This document shows positions 43,925-54,414 of a stretch of 64,000 nucleotides of DNA, piece after piece (the first letter of the stretch is position 1; each line of letters opens with the position of its first letter). A model generated the notes under the pieces. That model saw only the letters and a list, made by a program, of their open reading frames with translations, was not told the DNA's origin and did not search any database. This DNA is from Paraburkholderia silvatlantica (GTDB taxonomy: Bacteria > Pseudomonadota > Gammaproteobacteria > Burkholderiales > Burkholderiaceae). The position numbers and the translations under genes were made by a program. Location of the stretch: contig NZ_QEOL01000002.1 of the NCBI RefSeq assembly GCF_003096715.1, positions 124,001-188,000 on the forward strand, written 5' to 3'.

Positions 43925-44210
43925 TGCGTTCCCCCGGGCGCGGACGGTTTGCCGCACCTCGTGATAAAATTTTCACCATCCGAAATACACCGTGGCGTCC
44001 TGACCCGTGGCATTGCGCGCGCACCTTCGGGCGCAGCGCGTCCGCACGGGCGATAAGCGTGTTCAACGTTGAATTGCGGTCCTTTCGTCCGAATATGAGG
44101 AGATATCCTCCGTTTCCGGCATGGGACCCGCAAGCTGGCCGAATGGCCAGGCCGCGCATCGTTCCCTGTGCCTGGCTCTTTCGGGCGCCCAACGAGAAAC
44201 CCGTCAAATC

Positions 44211-44714
44211 ATGGCTCTACTGAACATTCTTCATTACCCGGACAAGCGCCTGCACAAGGTCGCGAAGCCGGTCGAGGTGGTCAACGACCGCATCCGCAAA
44301 CTGGTCGCCGACATGGCCGAAACCATGTACGCCGCGCCTGGCGTCGGTCTCGCCGCCACCCAGGTCGACGTGCATGAGCGTGTCGTTGTGATCGACGTTT
44401 CCGACACGCACGACGAACTGCGCGTGTTCATCAACCCGGAAATCCTCTGGTCGAGTGAAGAGCGCGAAGTGCATGAGGAAGGCTGTCTTTCCGTGCCGGG
44501 CATCTACGATGAAGTCGAGCGCGCGGAAAAGGTGCGCGTGCGCGCGATGAACGAAAAGGGCGAGACCTACGAGGTGGACTGCGAAGGGCTGCTCGCCGTG
44601 TGCATCCAGCACGAAATGGATCACCTGATGGGCAAGGTGTTCGTCGAGTACCTGTCGTCGCTCAAGCAGACCCGCATCCGCAGCAAGATGAAGAAGCTCG
44701 AACGCGCGATGTAA
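44211..44714 (+). CDS. def: Peptide deformylase
   Basis: 167 residues from [14 protein letters not shown]. All three PDF motifs are present: GVGLAATQ (44-51), EGCLSVP (90-96) and HEMDH (134-138), giving the Cys-His-His metal site and catalytic Glu. Removes the formyl group from new proteins. It is followed by fmt, which puts the formyl group on initiator tRNA. The 286-nt gap to the divergent dprA holds no further gene. Confidence 0.97.
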   Translation: MALLNILHYPDKRLHKVAKPVEVVNDRIRKLVADMAETMYAAPGVGLAATQVDVHERVVVIDVSDTHDELRVFINPEILWSSEEREVHEEGCLSVPGIYDEVERAEKVRVRAMNEKGETYEVDCEGLLAVCIQHEMDHLMGKVFVEYLSSLKQTRIRSKMKKLERAM

Positions 44715-44769
44715 TCGCTTTGCGTCGCGCCGTCTCCTTCTTCATCGACCAGCCACGTACTGAGCGCCC

Positions 44770-45762
44770 ATGAGCCACACCCTTCGCGTCATCTTCGCCG
44801 GCACGCCGGAATTCGCCGCCGCAGCGCTCGCGGCGATTCACGAAGCGGGCTTTGCCGTGCCGCTCGTCCTCACCCAGCCCGACCGCCCGGCAGGCCGCGG
44901 CATGAAGCTCCAGGCAAGCCCGGTCAAGCGCTATGCGCAGGAGCACGGCATGGCCGTCGCCCAGCCGCCGTCGCTGCGCCGTACCGGCAAGTATCCGCAG
45001 GAAGCCGCCGCGGCGCTGGACCTGCTGCGCGCCACGCCGCACGACGTGATGGTGGTCGCAGCCTACGGGCTGTTGCTGCCGCAGGAAGTGCTGGACATCC
45101 CGCCGCACGGCTGCATCAACATTCATGGGTCCATCCTGCCGCGCTGGCGCGGCGCGGCGCCGATTCATCGCGCGATCGAAGCCGGCGACACCGAAACCGG
45201 CATCACGCTCATGCAGATGGACGCGGGGCTCGACACCGGCCCGATGATCTCCGAGGTGCGCACGCCGATCGCGCCGGGCGACACCACGGCGACGCTGCAC
45301 GACCGCCTGGCGCAACTCGGCGCGAAGCTGATCGTGGACGGGCTCGTCGCGCTCGAACGCGACGGCGCGCTGCCCGCCACGCCGCAGCCGGCAGAGGGCG
45401 CAACTTACGCCGAAAAGATCGGCAAGCAGGAAGCCGCGCTCGACTGGCGCCGCTCAGCGCTCGCGCTCGCGCGGCAGATTCGCGCCTTCGACCCGTTCCC
45501 GGGCGGCGCAGCCACGCTGGACGGCGCACAGCTCAAGTTGTGGGCAGCCGAGCCCGTAGCGCGTTCGGCGGGCGCCGCCGAGCCGGGCGAGATTCTCGAA
45601 GTGAGCCCGGCGGGCGTGGTGGTGGCCTGCGGCGAGGGCGCGCTGCGCCTCACGCAGCTGCAAAAGCCGGGCGGCAAGCGGCTGCCCGCGCGCGAATTCC
45701 TGGCCGGCATGCCGCTGGCGGCGGGGCAGCGTTTTCAGTTGCCCGAGCCTCCTGCGGCCTGA
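44770..45762 (+). CDS. fmt: Methionyl-tRNA formyltransferase
   Basis: 330 residues. N-terminal formyltransferase fold with [18 protein letters not shown], the hydroxyl site [17 protein letters not shown] and DTGPM, and a C-terminal OB-like domain ([19 protein letters not shown]). It formylates Met-tRNAi with 10-formyl-THF. 55 nt after def, same strand, the classic def-fmt pair. Confidence 0.97.
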   Translation: MSHTLRVIFAGTPEFAAAALAAIHEAGFAVPLVLTQPDRPAGRGMKLQASPVKRYAQEHGMAVAQPPSLRRTGKYPQEAAAALDLLRATPHDVMVVAAYGLLLPQEVLDIPPHGCINIHGSILPRWRGAAPIHRAIEAGDTETGITLMQMDAGLDTGPMISEVRTPIAPGDTTATLHDRLAQLGAKLIVDGLVALERDGALPATPQPAEGATYAEKIGKQEAALDWRRSALALARQIRAFDPFPGGAATLDGAQLKLWAAEPVARSAGAAEPGEILEVSPAGVVVACGEGALRLTQLQKPGGKRLPAREFLAGMPLAAGQRFQLPEPPAA

Positions 45763-45874
45763 ACCAGGGCCCGCGCCAGCGCCCGAAATGGCCCCGCCAT
45801 GCCCAATGCCGCGCGGTTCCCGGCGCGCTAGAATCAATGGCGTTTGAAGCGCGTTTTTCGATTTTGAGGTTGTC

Positions 45875-46525
45875 ATGCCCGGCATCACCCATTTCGGTTT
45901 CTTTCTCGTCGCCGTATTTCTCCTGAACGTGACGCCGGGACCCGACACGGCCTATATCGTCGGCCGCAGCGTCGCGCAGGGCCGCGGCGCGGGCCTCGTT
46001 TCCGCACTGGGCATCTCGGCGGGCTGCTGTGTGCACACGCTCGCCTGCGCGTTCGGGTTGACCGCGCTGCTCGCGGCGTCGGCCACGGCGTTCACGGTCA
46101 TCAAGATCGTCGGCGCGATGTATCTCGTGTATCTCGGCGTGCGGCTCGTCCTCACGAAGCACGAGGTCGAGCCGGTCGAGGGCGCTGCGCAAGCCGCGCT
46201 GCCTGCCGCCGCCCCGCGCCCGCTGCGCCAGCTCTTCGTGTCGGGTTTCTGCACCAATGTGCTCAACCCGAAAGTGGTGCTGTTCTTCGTGTCTTTTTTC
46301 CCGCAGTTCGTGACCACGGGGACGGAGCACAAGGCCCTCGCTTTCCTCACGCTCGGCGCCGTGTTCGTCGTGATGAGCACCGTCTGGAACAGCTTCGTCG
46401 CGTGGGTGGCGGGCAGCGTCGCGCGGCGCTTTGCGGGCAAGGCGGGCGTGAAGAAGTGGCTCGACCGCACGGTCGGCTCGGCGTTTGTCGGCTTGGGCCT
46501 GAAGCTCGCCACGGCCACACGCTGA
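45875..46525 (+). CDS. LysE/RhtB-family exporter
   Basis: 216 residues with about six membrane segments. Start [32 protein letters not shown] and the [15 protein letters not shown] motif are typical of RhtB-type amino acid exporters. Likely exports an amino acid or derivative; the substrate is not predictable. Confidence 0.9.
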   Translation: MPGITHFGFFLVAVFLLNVTPGPDTAYIVGRSVAQGRGAGLVSALGISAGCCVHTLACAFGLTALLAASATAFTVIKIVGAMYLVYLGVRLVLTKHEVEPVEGAAQAALPAAAPRPLRQLFVSGFCTNVLNPKVVLFFVSFFPQFVTTGTEHKALAFLTLGAVFVVMSTVWNSFVAWVAGSVARRFAGKAGVKKWLDRTVGSAFVGLGLKLATATR

Positions 46526-46656
46526 GGTTGAATTTTTCGCATCGGCCTATATCTAACAAATCGCTTACAATGCGCTTCGCCTGGCGCCAGCTGACCGGTT
46601 GGCGGCGGGCGTTCAACGATCGATTTGATCCCCTGGCGGGTGAAGGAGCACAGCAC

Positions 46657-47511
46657 ATGTTCAACTGGGTCAAAACCGCGATGTTGATGGCCGCGATTAC
46701 GGCCCTTTTCATCGTGATTGGCGGGCTGATCGGCGGGCATCGCGGGATGGTGCTGGCGCTGTTCTTCGCGCTCGCCATGAACTTCTTCTCGTACTGGTAT
46801 TCGGACAAGATGGTCCTGCGCATGTACAACGCGCAGGAAGTCGACGAGACCACGGCGCCGCAGTTCTATCGCATGGTCCGCGATCTGGCCACGCGGGCCG
46901 GCCTGCCGATGCCGCGCGTCTATCTCATCAACGAGGACGCGCCCAACGCCTTCGCCACGGGCCGCAATCCCGAGCACGCCGCGGTCGCGGCGACCACGGG
47001 CATCCTGCGCGTGCTGTCCGAGCGCGAGATGCGCGGCGTCATGGCGCACGAACTGGCGCACGTGAAGCACCGCGACATCCTCATCTCGACCATCTCGGCC
47101 ACCATGGCCGGCGCGATCTCGGCGCTCGCCAACTTCGCGATGATCTTCGGCGGCCGCGACGAAAACGGCCGGCCGGCGAATCCCATCGCGAGCATTGCCG
47201 TGGCGCTGCTCGCGCCGATCGCGGGCGCGCTGATCCAGATGGCGATTTCGCGGGCGCGCGAGTTCGAAGCGGACCGCGGCGGCGCCGAGATTTCGGGCGA
47301 TCCGCAGGCGCTCGCCTCGGCACTCGACAAGATCCATCGCTATGCGCAGGGCATTCCGTTCCCGGCGGCCGAAGAGCATCCGGCCACGGCGCAGATGATG
47401 ATCATGAATCCGCTGTCTGGCGGCGGCCTGCAGAACCTCTTCAGCACGCACCCGTCCACGGAAGAGCGCATCCGCCGATTGATGGAGATGGCCGCGGGCG
47501 GCCGACGCTAA
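46657..47511 (+). CDS. htpX: Membrane zinc metalloprotease HtpX
   Basis: 284 residues from [14 protein letters not shown] with GGAG upstream; an earlier in-frame ATG near 46570 lacks support. Zinc site HELAH (131-135) and downstream ligand in [15 protein letters not shown]. Two N-terminal membrane segments, and two more near 150 and 190. HtpX degrades misfolded inner-membrane proteins. Confidence 0.95.
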   Translation: MFNWVKTAMLMAAITALFIVIGGLIGGHRGMVLALFFALAMNFFSYWYSDKMVLRMYNAQEVDETTAPQFYRMVRDLATRAGLPMPRVYLINEDAPNAFATGRNPEHAAVAATTGILRVLSEREMRGVMAHELAHVKHRDILISTISATMAGAISALANFAMIFGGRDENGRPANPIASIAVALLAPIAGALIQMAISRAREFEADRGGAEISGDPQALASALDKIHRYAQGIPFPAAEEHPATAQMMIMNPLSGGGLQNLFSTHPSTEERIRRLMEMAAGGRR

Positions 47512-47533
47512 AGCGGGAACCGGCAACGGAATC

Positions 47534-47557
47534 AACGCCTCTTCGGAGGCGTTTTTT
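47534..47557 (+). terminator. Intrinsic terminator of htpX
   Basis: 8-bp stem AACGCCTC/GAGGCGTT with TTCG loop followed by TTTT. Confidence 0.88.
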
Positions 47558-47559
47558 AT

Positions 47560-48792
47560 TCAACCCGTCGCCGCAGCGTCGCTGTTCACCTGTCGGGCGC
47601 CCGCTCGAGCGGAAACCCGCAATGCCCGTTGACGCAGCGAAACCACGAAGAACACGAAATAAACGCCGATGAACCACGAAACGTCGAGCGCGTAGTACAC
47701 GTGCCCGAACTTGACGACGATCCAGGCGGCGATGAACGCCAGCGGTACGGCGTAGAAAAACACGCGGTCCATCCGGTGGGCGTCGTTGCTGCTCTCGAAG
47801 AGCGAAACGTAACAGCACGCGAAAAACGGCGCGATGTCGTATTCCTTCATTCTCGGATTCAGCGCGAGACAGAACGCGAGCACGTAGAACAGCCTGCCGC
47901 GCACGTTTTCGTTTTCGGCAGCCATGAGCCGCCGCCCGCGCAATGGATCGACCGCGTACGCGAACAGCGCCAGGACCACCAGTTCGTAGAACAGGACGTC
48001 TTCCAGCGTCGATAACGCGCGCACGTGCTGTTCGAGTATCCCGAACAGCACGAGCCCGGAATCGTTCTGGGCGAGCATCTGCCAGCGCAGCAGGGTTTCG
48101 AAGCCGGTCCACAGGCGCGGTTCCAGCGCGAGCTGCGCAAGGGTTGCGAGCGCAACGCACACGGGCACGGCGAAGCCATAGCGCATGCCTTTGGGGATAA
48201 AAAAGAACACGACGGCGTACGTCAGGAAATAGATCTTGATGGAGGCAAACAGGGCGATGAAAAAAGCCAGCGCGCAATACTTTGCCGCTGCGTTGCCGCC
48301 TCGCTGCGATGCATGCGGTGAGGCGTCCTGCGAAGCCGCATAAAAAAGCGCAATGATCAGCAGGTGGGCGAAGATCGCGAAATTCCCCGTGAGGATGCCG
48401 CCCACGCCCGCACCGCCGGTCAGAAACCCCAGCGCACCGGCGACGACGAAATCCGCATGCCTGATGCTGTACGCGAGATAGATCAGCGACGCGGCAACGA
48501 ATGCCAGATAGAGCCAGTGAAACGGCACGCGCGAGAACAGATTCAGGAAGATGGGCGGATAGACGAAGGGGAATCCGTGCGGGATATATGGATTCGCGCC
48601 GCGCCTGAACTGATCCAGCGCGTACGCGTACACGTTGTAGTCCCAGAAGGGCGAGAACAGCTTTCCGCGTCCCTGCTGGTACACGGAAAAAAGCGCAACG
48701 AAGGCGAGGAACGCGAAGTCTTGTTTCTTCCCGGGCAGTTTCATGATGGCCGCGATGACGCAGGGAGGACGGGCGTTGTCTGTCGCCATCAT
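47560..48792 (-). CDS. Polytopic membrane protein, GT87-like glycosyltransferase family
   Basis: 410 residues with about ten membrane segments. The early part has YNVYAYALDQFRRGANPYIPHGFPFVYPP, a periplasmic loop that resembles glycosyltransferase-87 (polyprenol-linked sugar) enzymes. Sugar and acceptor unknown. Start could also be the ATG for MKLPGKKQDF, 48 nt further in. No glycan cluster is nearby. Confidence 0.65.
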   Translation of the reverse strand: MMATDNARPPCVIAAIMKLPGKKQDFAFLAFVALFSVYQQGRGKLFSPFWDYNVYAYALDQFRRGANPYIPHGFPFVYPPIFLNLFSRVPFHWLYLAFVAASLIYLAYSIRHADFVVAGALGFLTGGAGVGGILTGNFAIFAHLLIIALFYAASQDASPHASQRGGNAAAKYCALAFFIALFASIKIYFLTYAVVFFFIPKGMRYGFAVPVCVALATLAQLALEPRLWTGFETLLRWQMLAQNDSGLVLFGILEQHVRALSTLEDVLFYELVVLALFAYAVDPLRGRRLMAAENENVRGRLFYVLAFCLALNPRMKEYDIAPFFACCYVSLFESSNDAHRMDRVFFYAVPLAFIAAWIVVKFGHVYYALDVSWFIGVYFVFFVVSLRQRALRVSARAGARQVNSDAAATG

Positions 48793-48979
48793 GCGGCGGG
48801 CCGTTAGTCGGTATCCGCCAATATGTATCCCTGCGCTTTTCGCCGCTCCCCCGCCTGCGGGCGCGGTGCCGTCAACGGGAATCGCGCCGGCTGGCAGTGT
48901 TGCGCGCTCGCCACGCTACAATGGCTCGCTTGTGCATCATTGACGCCGCGATTCACTGCGGCCCGCATCCGGTTTCTCC

Positions 48980-50518
48980 ATGACATCGAGCCCATCCCGG
49001 CGACCCAGCAAGCCGTCTCACGGCAAAAAGCGTTCCGCATCGCCCGCGCGCCAGCAGGGCGCGGCGCCGACGCGCAGCCAGGCCGTGCACCTGGCCCCCG
49101 ATTCGCTGGGCTTCGCGCTCGACCAGGCCGCCCAGGCGGTCGGCGCGGTGCGCGCCGGTGCGGCGCTGCCCGCCGCGCTCGCGAGCGCCTTCGCCGCCTT
49201 GCCCGCCGACTTCGCGCCGCAGGCTCGCGGTGCCGTGCAGGACATCGCGTATCGCACCATGCGGCGGCTCGGCACCGCCGACTGGCTGATCCGGCAGCGG
49301 GTGAGCAAGGCACCGCCGCCGCACGTCGCGAACGTGCTGGCCTGCGCCCTGGCGTTGCTCGCCGAAGACGAGGCGAGCGCCGCCTACACGCCGTTTACGG
49401 TCGTCGATCAGGCCGTGAGCGCCGTGGCCGCGCGCCGCGAGGCCGCCTTCGCGAAAGGGCTCGTCAATGCGGTGCTGCGCGGCTTTTTGCGCGAACGCGA
49501 GACCGCGCTTGCCGCCGCCCAGGCCGATGAAACCGCCCGCTGGAACTATCCGCGCTGGTGGATCGACGCCGTGCGCGCCGCGTGGCCCACGCAGTGGCAG
49601 GCGATTCTCGCCGCGGGCAACAAGCAGGGCCCGCTCACGCTGCGCGTGAATGCGCGCCGTGCGAGCGCCGCCGAATACGTCCAGCGGCTCGCCTCCGAAA
49701 ACATCGCCGCCACGCAGATCGGCGAACACGCTGTGCGCCTCGCCGCTGGGTTGCCGGTCGATCGCATCCCCGGGTTCTTCGCGGGCGACGTGTCCGTGCA
49801 GGACGCCGGCGCGCAGGTGGCCGCGCCAATCCTCGGCGTGCGTGACGGCATGCGCGTGCTCGACGCGTGCGCGGCGCCCGGCGGCAAGAGCGGCCATCTG
49901 CTCGAGCTTGCCGACATCGACCTGATTGCGCTGGAGAGCGACGCGACACGCGCCGCGCGCATCGGCGAAAACTTCGCGCGCCTCGGTTTCGCGCAGGACG
50001 ATCCCGCGCATCCCATGCGGCGTGCCAAGATCGTGGTCGGCGACGCGGGCAATCCTGCCGCCTGGCGTGACGGCGAAGGCTTCGATCGCATCCTCGCCGA
50101 CGTGCCGTGCTCGGCCTCGGGCATCGTGCGCCGCCATCCGGACATTCGCTGGCTGCGCCGCGAGAGCGACATCGCGGCGCTTGCCGCCGAGCAGCGCCGC
50201 ATCGTCGATGCGCTGTGGCCGCTCGTGAAGCCGGGCGGCGAACTGCTTTACGTGACCTGCTCGATCTTCCCCGAGGAAGGCGAGGCGCAGGCGCGCTGGT
50301 TTGAAAGCACCCACGCGGATGCGGTACGATTGGACGCCCCGGGGCAACTGCTGCCCGAGGCGTTCGGCGCGCCGGCCCGGGGGCCAGAAGATGGCGCAGC
50401 CGGTGAAGAGCGGCACGATGCCGCTGCAAAGGCCGAAGTGACGACAACTGTCTTTCCCGTTCCCGATCGCACCGCAGATCACGACGGATTCTTCTACGCG
50501 CGCTTTCAGAAACGGTGA
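48980..50518 (+). CDS. rsmB: 16S rRNA (cytosine-967-C5)-methyltransferase RsmB
   Basis: 512 residues. N-terminal NusB-like RNA-binding domain (ALAVLA region about 60-190) and a SAM methyltransferase domain with DACAAPGGKSGHLLELAD and two cysteines used in catalysis, C377 (DVPCSASG) and C427 (VTCSIFPEE). A basic N-terminal extension of about 40 residues (SPSRRPSKPSHGKKR...) precedes it. It overlaps the DUF4390 gene by 4 nt. Confidence 0.95.
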   Translation: MTSSPSRRPSKPSHGKKRSASPARQQGAAPTRSQAVHLAPDSLGFALDQAAQAVGAVRAGAALPAALASAFAALPADFAPQARGAVQDIAYRTMRRLGTADWLIRQRVSKAPPPHVANVLACALALLAEDEASAAYTPFTVVDQAVSAVAARREAAFAKGLVNAVLRGFLRERETALAAAQADETARWNYPRWWIDAVRAAWPTQWQAILAAGNKQGPLTLRVNARRASAAEYVQRLASENIAATQIGEHAVRLAAGLPVDRIPGFFAGDVSVQDAGAQVAAPILGVRDGMRVLDACAAPGGKSGHLLELADIDLIALESDATRAARIGENFARLGFAQDDPAHPMRRAKIVVGDAGNPAAWRDGEGFDRILADVPCSASGIVRRHPDIRWLRRESDIAALAAEQRRIVDALWPLVKPGGELLYVTCSIFPEEGEAQARWFESTHADAVRLDAPGQLLPEAFGAPARGPEDGAAGEERHDAAAKAEVTTTVFPVPDRTADHDGFFYARFQKR

Positions 50519-51108
50519 CCATCAAACGCTTCTTCCCGCTGCGCTTCGCGGCCCTGATCTGGCTGGTGCTTGCCGTCGTCGGCTTCGTGGCCGCCGCGCC
50601 GGCGCGCGCCGACTCGATCTCGGTGCAGCGCGCGTCGCTCCAGGCCGACAGCAACGGCTGGAGCCTCGACGCCCGCTTCGATTTCGACCTCAACAGCAGC
50701 CTGGAAGACGCGGTCAACAAGGGCATTCCGCTCTACTTCACCACCGACTTCGAGCTCACGCGCGCGCGCTGGTACTGGTTCGACGAACAGCCGGTGAGCG
50801 TTTCGCAAAGCATTCGCCTGTCGTTCCAGCCGCTCACGCGCGAGTACCGCGTTTCGAGCGGCGGCCTGCAGCTCGGCTTCTCGACGCTCGCGGACGCGCT
50901 CGCGGTCATCAAGCACGTCACCTCGTGGCACGTGATCGACCGCAACGACGTGCATCCCGGCGAAACGTACACGGCCTCGGTGCGCATGCAGCTCGACGTC
51001 GCGCTGATGCCCAAGCCGTTCCAGATCGACGCCGTGAACAACCGCGACTGGAACCTCGCTTCCGACTGGAAGCGTTTTAACTTCACGGTGACCGAACGTG
51101 CTAAATAA
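50515..51108 (+). CDS. DUF4390 family exported protein
   Basis: 197 residues, starting at GTG (GTGA overlap with rsmB). An N-terminal signal peptide (about 1-32, ending ...APARA) precedes a beta-rich domain (QADSNGWSLDARFDFDLNSSLEDAVNKGIPLYF). DUF4390 proteins are found between rsmB and an NtrY-like kinase in Burkholderia-type genomes. Function unknown; being exported, it may act on the periplasmic side of the kinase. Confidence 0.88.
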   Translation: MTIKRFFPLRFAALIWLVLAVVGFVAAAPARADSISVQRASLQADSNGWSLDARFDFDLNSSLEDAVNKGIPLYFTTDFELTRARWYWFDEQPVSVSQSIRLSFQPLTREYRVSSGGLQLGFSTLADALAVIKHVTSWHVIDRNDVHPGETYTASVRMQLDVALMPKPFQIDAVNNRDWNLASDWKRFNFTVTERAK

Positions 51109-53539
51109 AGTGCGCCGCGCCACCAGCTTCAGCAGCGTCGTCGTCAAGCTGCTCGTTTCCACCGTCGCGTTCACCGCGACGCTTCTGCTCGTCCTGCTCG
51201 CCGCGGCGAGCGCGAACACCGAGTTCTTCGACCGCTACTACGGCTGGCTCTACGCGGCCAATATCGTCGTGGCGCTGATCTTCCTGTCGGTGGTCACGGC
51301 GCTCATGATCGTGATCGTCGTGCGCCTGAGGCGCGGCAAGTTCGGCACGCGGCTGCTCGCGAAGCTCGCGTTCTTCTTCGCGCTCGTGGGCGTGGTGCCG
51401 GGCGGCATCATCTATATCGTTTCGTATCAGTTCGTCTCGCGCTCGATCGAGTCGTGGTTCGACGTGAACGTGGAAACCGCGCTCACCGCAGGCCTCAATC
51501 TCGGCCGCGGCATGCTCGACGCATCGCTGTCCGACCTGCAAACCAAGGGTCGTCTGATGGCGGAGCAGATCGCGAGCGGCGACGCCGCGGGCACGACGCT
51601 CACGCTCCTGCGCGCGCGCGACCAGTTCGGCGTGCAGGACGCGATGATCGTCGAGCCGGTGCGCAGCATGTCGGGCGCCGCGCCCGACATGCACGTGGTG
51701 GCGCAGGCGTCGAGCAACTTCTCGTCGCTCATGCCCGCCGACATGCCCACGGCGCTCATGATCGATCAGGCGCGCGGGCGCGGCTACGCGGCGATCGAAG
51801 GCGAAGTGGATGGCGACCCGCATCAGCTCGGCTCGAAGGGCGCGCTTCGATTGCGCGTGGTCACGCGCATACCCGATGCGAACACAACGGATCTGCAGCC
51901 GGTCGAGCGTTTCCTGCAGCTCGAGCAGCCGGTGCCGGCCGCGCTCGCGCGCAACGCCGACGCCGTGCAGCGCGCGTATCGCGAGTATCAGGAGAAGGCG
52001 CTCGGTCGCACGGGCCTGCGCAAGATGTATATCGGCACGCTCACGCTTGCGCTCTTTCTCGCCACCTTCGTCGCGATGATGCTCGCGCTCGCGCTCGGCA
52101 ACCAGCTCGCGAGGCCGCTCTTCCTGCTCGCGCAGGGCACCAAGGAAGTGACCGAGGGCGACTACACGCCCAAGCGCGAAATCAAGTCGCGCGACGAACT
52201 GGGCTTCCTCACCCAGTCCTTCAACGCGATGACGCGCCAGCTTTCCGAGGCGCGCCAGGCCGTGGAGAAGAACCGCGTCGCGCTCGAGCACTCGAAGGCC
52301 TACCTCGAAAGCATTCTCGCGAACCTCACGGCGGGCGTGTTCGTGTTCGACCGGCAGTTTCGCCTCACGACGGCGAACCCAGGTGCGGAGCGCATCTTCC
52401 GTCAGCCGTTCCAGACGCAGCTCGGCGTCGCGCTCGATCATATCGGCGCGCTCACGGAGTTCGGCGCGATGGTGCGCAAGGCCTTCGCCGATCAGGAAGC
52501 GGCGCGCACGGATCGCGAAGGCGGCGATCGCGATCGCGGCCACTGGCAGCAGCAGTTCTCCGTGCCGATTCCGGGCGAGACCGATCCGCTCACGCTGCTC
52601 GTGCGCGGCGCGCGCCTCGTATCCGACACGGGCCGCGACGCGGGCGACATGCAGACCTCGGGCTATGTCGTGGTGTTCGACGACATTTCCGACGTGATCT
52701 CGGCGCAGCGCTCGGTGGCGTGGGGCGAAGTCGCGCGGCGTCTTGCGCACGAGATCAAGAATCCGCTCACGCCGATTCAGCTCTCGGCCGAACGCCTGCA
52801 GATGAAGCTCTCCGACAAGCTCGCGCCAAACGACGCCGAAGTGCTCAAGCGCGGCGCGACCACCATCGTCAACCAGGTCGCGGCGATGAAGCAGATGGTC
52901 GACGACTTCCGCGATTACGCGCGCACGCCGCCTGCCGTGCTCGCGAGCCTGCAGCTCAACGAGCTCGTGAGCGAAGTGCTCACGCTCTACGGCGCGGAAG
53001 AAGGCAAAAGCGCGATCAAGGTCGAGCTCTCCGACTTGCCGGTGATACGCGGCGATGCGACGCAGTTGCGCCAGGTGATCCACAACCTGCTGCAAAACGC
53101 GCAGGACGCGGTGGCCGACACGCAGAATCCTCGCGTGACGCTCGAGACCCGCGCCGTAGAATACGGGGACCCCGACGCGCAAGGCCGCACGCGCGTGGCG
53201 GTTCGTCTCACGGTATCGGACAACGGGCCGGGTTTCCCGGCGCGCATTCTCACGCGCGCGTTCGAACCCTACGTGACGACCAAGGCCAAAGGAACAGGAC
53301 TCGGGCTTGCGATGGTCAAGAAGATCGTCGACGAGCACGGCGCGCGCATCGACATCCGCAATCGAATGAGAGCGGGCGATGTGATCGAAGGCGCGCAGAT
53401 CTCGATTCTCTTTCTCCAGCTGGCGGGCGACATCCCCCCGGATGCCGCCGCGCCAGGACCCGGACGGTCCGGGGACGGGCAGGCGCGTGCCGAAGCGGAG
53501 CAGGGATCAAAAGCAACAGTGCAGACAAGGGCAGCGTAA
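51098..53539 (+). CDS. NtrY-type membrane histidine kinase
   Basis: 813 residues. Three N-terminal membrane segments (about 16-40, 50-73, 86-111), an extracytoplasmic or sensor part, a further segment near 310-335, a HAMP-like linker, a PAS-like domain and the kinase core. Phospho-acceptor H551 lies in RRLAHEIKNPLTPIQ; ATP site motifs are NLLQNAQDAV, DNGPGFP and GTGLGLAMVKKI. Overlaps the DUF4390 gene by 11 nt and abuts its regulator. Likely senses nitrogen or redox state as NtrY does. Confidence 0.92.
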   Translation: MLNKVRRATSFSSVVVKLLVSTVAFTATLLLVLLAAASANTEFFDRYYGWLYAANIVVALIFLSVVTALMIVIVVRLRRGKFGTRLLAKLAFFFALVGVVPGGIIYIVSYQFVSRSIESWFDVNVETALTAGLNLGRGMLDASLSDLQTKGRLMAEQIASGDAAGTTLTLLRARDQFGVQDAMIVEPVRSMSGAAPDMHVVAQASSNFSSLMPADMPTALMIDQARGRGYAAIEGEVDGDPHQLGSKGALRLRVVTRIPDANTTDLQPVERFLQLEQPVPAALARNADAVQRAYREYQEKALGRTGLRKMYIGTLTLALFLATFVAMMLALALGNQLARPLFLLAQGTKEVTEGDYTPKREIKSRDELGFLTQSFNAMTRQLSEARQAVEKNRVALEHSKAYLESILANLTAGVFVFDRQFRLTTANPGAERIFRQPFQTQLGVALDHIGALTEFGAMVRKAFADQEAARTDREGGDRDRGHWQQQFSVPIPGETDPLTLLVRGARLVSDTGRDAGDMQTSGYVVVFDDISDVISAQRSVAWGEVARRLAHEIKNPLTPIQLSAERLQMKLSDKLAPNDAEVLKRGATTIVNQVAAMKQMVDDFRDYARTPPAVLASLQLNELVSEVLTLYGAEEGKSAIKVELSDLPVIRGDATQLRQVIHNLLQNAQDAVADTQNPRVTLETRAVEYGDPDAQGRTRVAVRLTVSDNGPGFPARILTRAFEPYVTTKAKGTGLGLAMVKKIVDEHGARIDIRNRMRAGDVIEGAQISILFLQLAGDIPPDAAAPGPGRSGDGQARAEAEQGSKATVQTRAA

Positions 53540-54238
53540 ATGGCAACCATCCTGGTGGTAGATGATGAAATGGGCATCCGGGAATTGCTCTCGGAGATCC
53601 TCAGCGACGAAGGGCACGTCGTGGAGCTCGCGGAAGATGCGCAACAGGCGCGCGACTTCCGGCAGCGCCAAGTGCCGGACCTTGTGCTGCTCGATATCTG
53701 GATGCCGGACACCGACGGCGTGACGCTGCTCAAGGAATGGGCCGCGCAGGGCCATCTCACGATGCCGGTCATCATGATGTCGGGGCACGCGACCATCGAC
53801 ACGGCCGTCGAGGCGACGAAGATCGGCGCGCTGAACTTCCTCGAAAAACCGATCGCGCTGCAAAAGCTGTTGAAGGCGGTCGAGCAGGGGCTCGCGCGCG
53901 GTACGGCCGCGCCGGTCGCGCCGGCCACGGCGGCGGCGGGGAAATCGGCGACGGGCGGACCCGCGGTCGTGGCATCGGCGGCGGCGCTGCCGGTGCTGGG
54001 CGCCGACGGCGTGCATGGCATGCAGGCGGGCGCGGCCACGCAAACGGCATCGATCTCGTTCGACATCCCGCTGCGCGATGCGCGCGACGCATTCGAGCGC
54101 GCCTACTTCGAGTACCACCTCGCGCGCGAGAACGGCAGCATGACCCGCGTGGCCGAGAAAACGGGGCTTGAGCGCACGCACCTGTATCGCAAGCTCAAGC
54201 AGCTCGGCGTGGACCTCGGCAAGAGCAAGGGCGAATGA
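53540..54238 (+). CDS. NtrX-like response regulator without an AAA+ domain
   Basis: 232 residues. Receiver domain at 1-120 with D8, D9 and phospho-acceptor D52 in LVLLDIWMPDTDG, and lysine in LEKPIAL. Residues 120-170 are an Ala/Gly/Pro-rich linker. The end (FERAYFEYHLARENGSM ... RKLKQLGVDL, about 180-227) is a Fis-type helix-turn-helix. The sigma-54 AAA+ domain of canonical NtrX is absent, so it cannot act as a classical sigma-54 activator. Confidence 0.88.
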   Translation: MATILVVDDEMGIRELLSEILSDEGHVVELAEDAQQARDFRQRQVPDLVLLDIWMPDTDGVTLLKEWAAQGHLTMPVIMMSGHATIDTAVEATKIGALNFLEKPIALQKLLKAVEQGLARGTAAPVAPATAAAGKSATGGPAVVASAAALPVLGADGVHGMQAGAATQTASISFDIPLRDARDAFERAYFEYHLARENGSMTRVAEKTGLERTHLYRKLKQLGVDLGKSKGE

Positions 54239-54289
54239 ACGGGGGCGGGTGAGCGGCGCGGCCAGACGCTTCAATTTTGCGAAAGCCAC

Positions 54290-54318
54290 TTGGCAAACGC
54301 CGATTTCATCGCTATACT
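54290..54318 (+). promoter_or_regulatory. Sigma-70 promoter of tRNA-Phe
   Basis: TTGGCA (54290-54295), 17-nt spacer, TATACT (54313-54318), 14 nt upstream of the tRNA. Confidence 0.65.
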
Positions 54319-54332
54319 CTTCTTTCTTCGTT

Positions 54333-54408
54333 GGCCCGGTAGCTCAGTTGGTAGAGCAGCGGATTGAAAATCCGCGTGTCGATGGTTCGATTCCGTCCCA
54401 GGCCACCA
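54333..54408 (+). tRNA. tRNA-Phe (anticodon GAA)
   Basis: 76 nt with CCA encoded. D-arm TAGCTCAGTTGGTAGAGCA, anticodon arm GCGGATTGAAAATCCGC (GAA), T-loop TTCGATT. The acceptor stem GGCCCGG/CCAGGCC has one C-A mismatch at position 5:68. Confidence 0.96.
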
Positions 54409-54414
54409 GAATGC

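Noticed and set aside
51101..53338. 745-codon minus-strand frame over the histidine kinase gene
   Set aside because: Shadow frame; the plus strand encodes a complete kinase.
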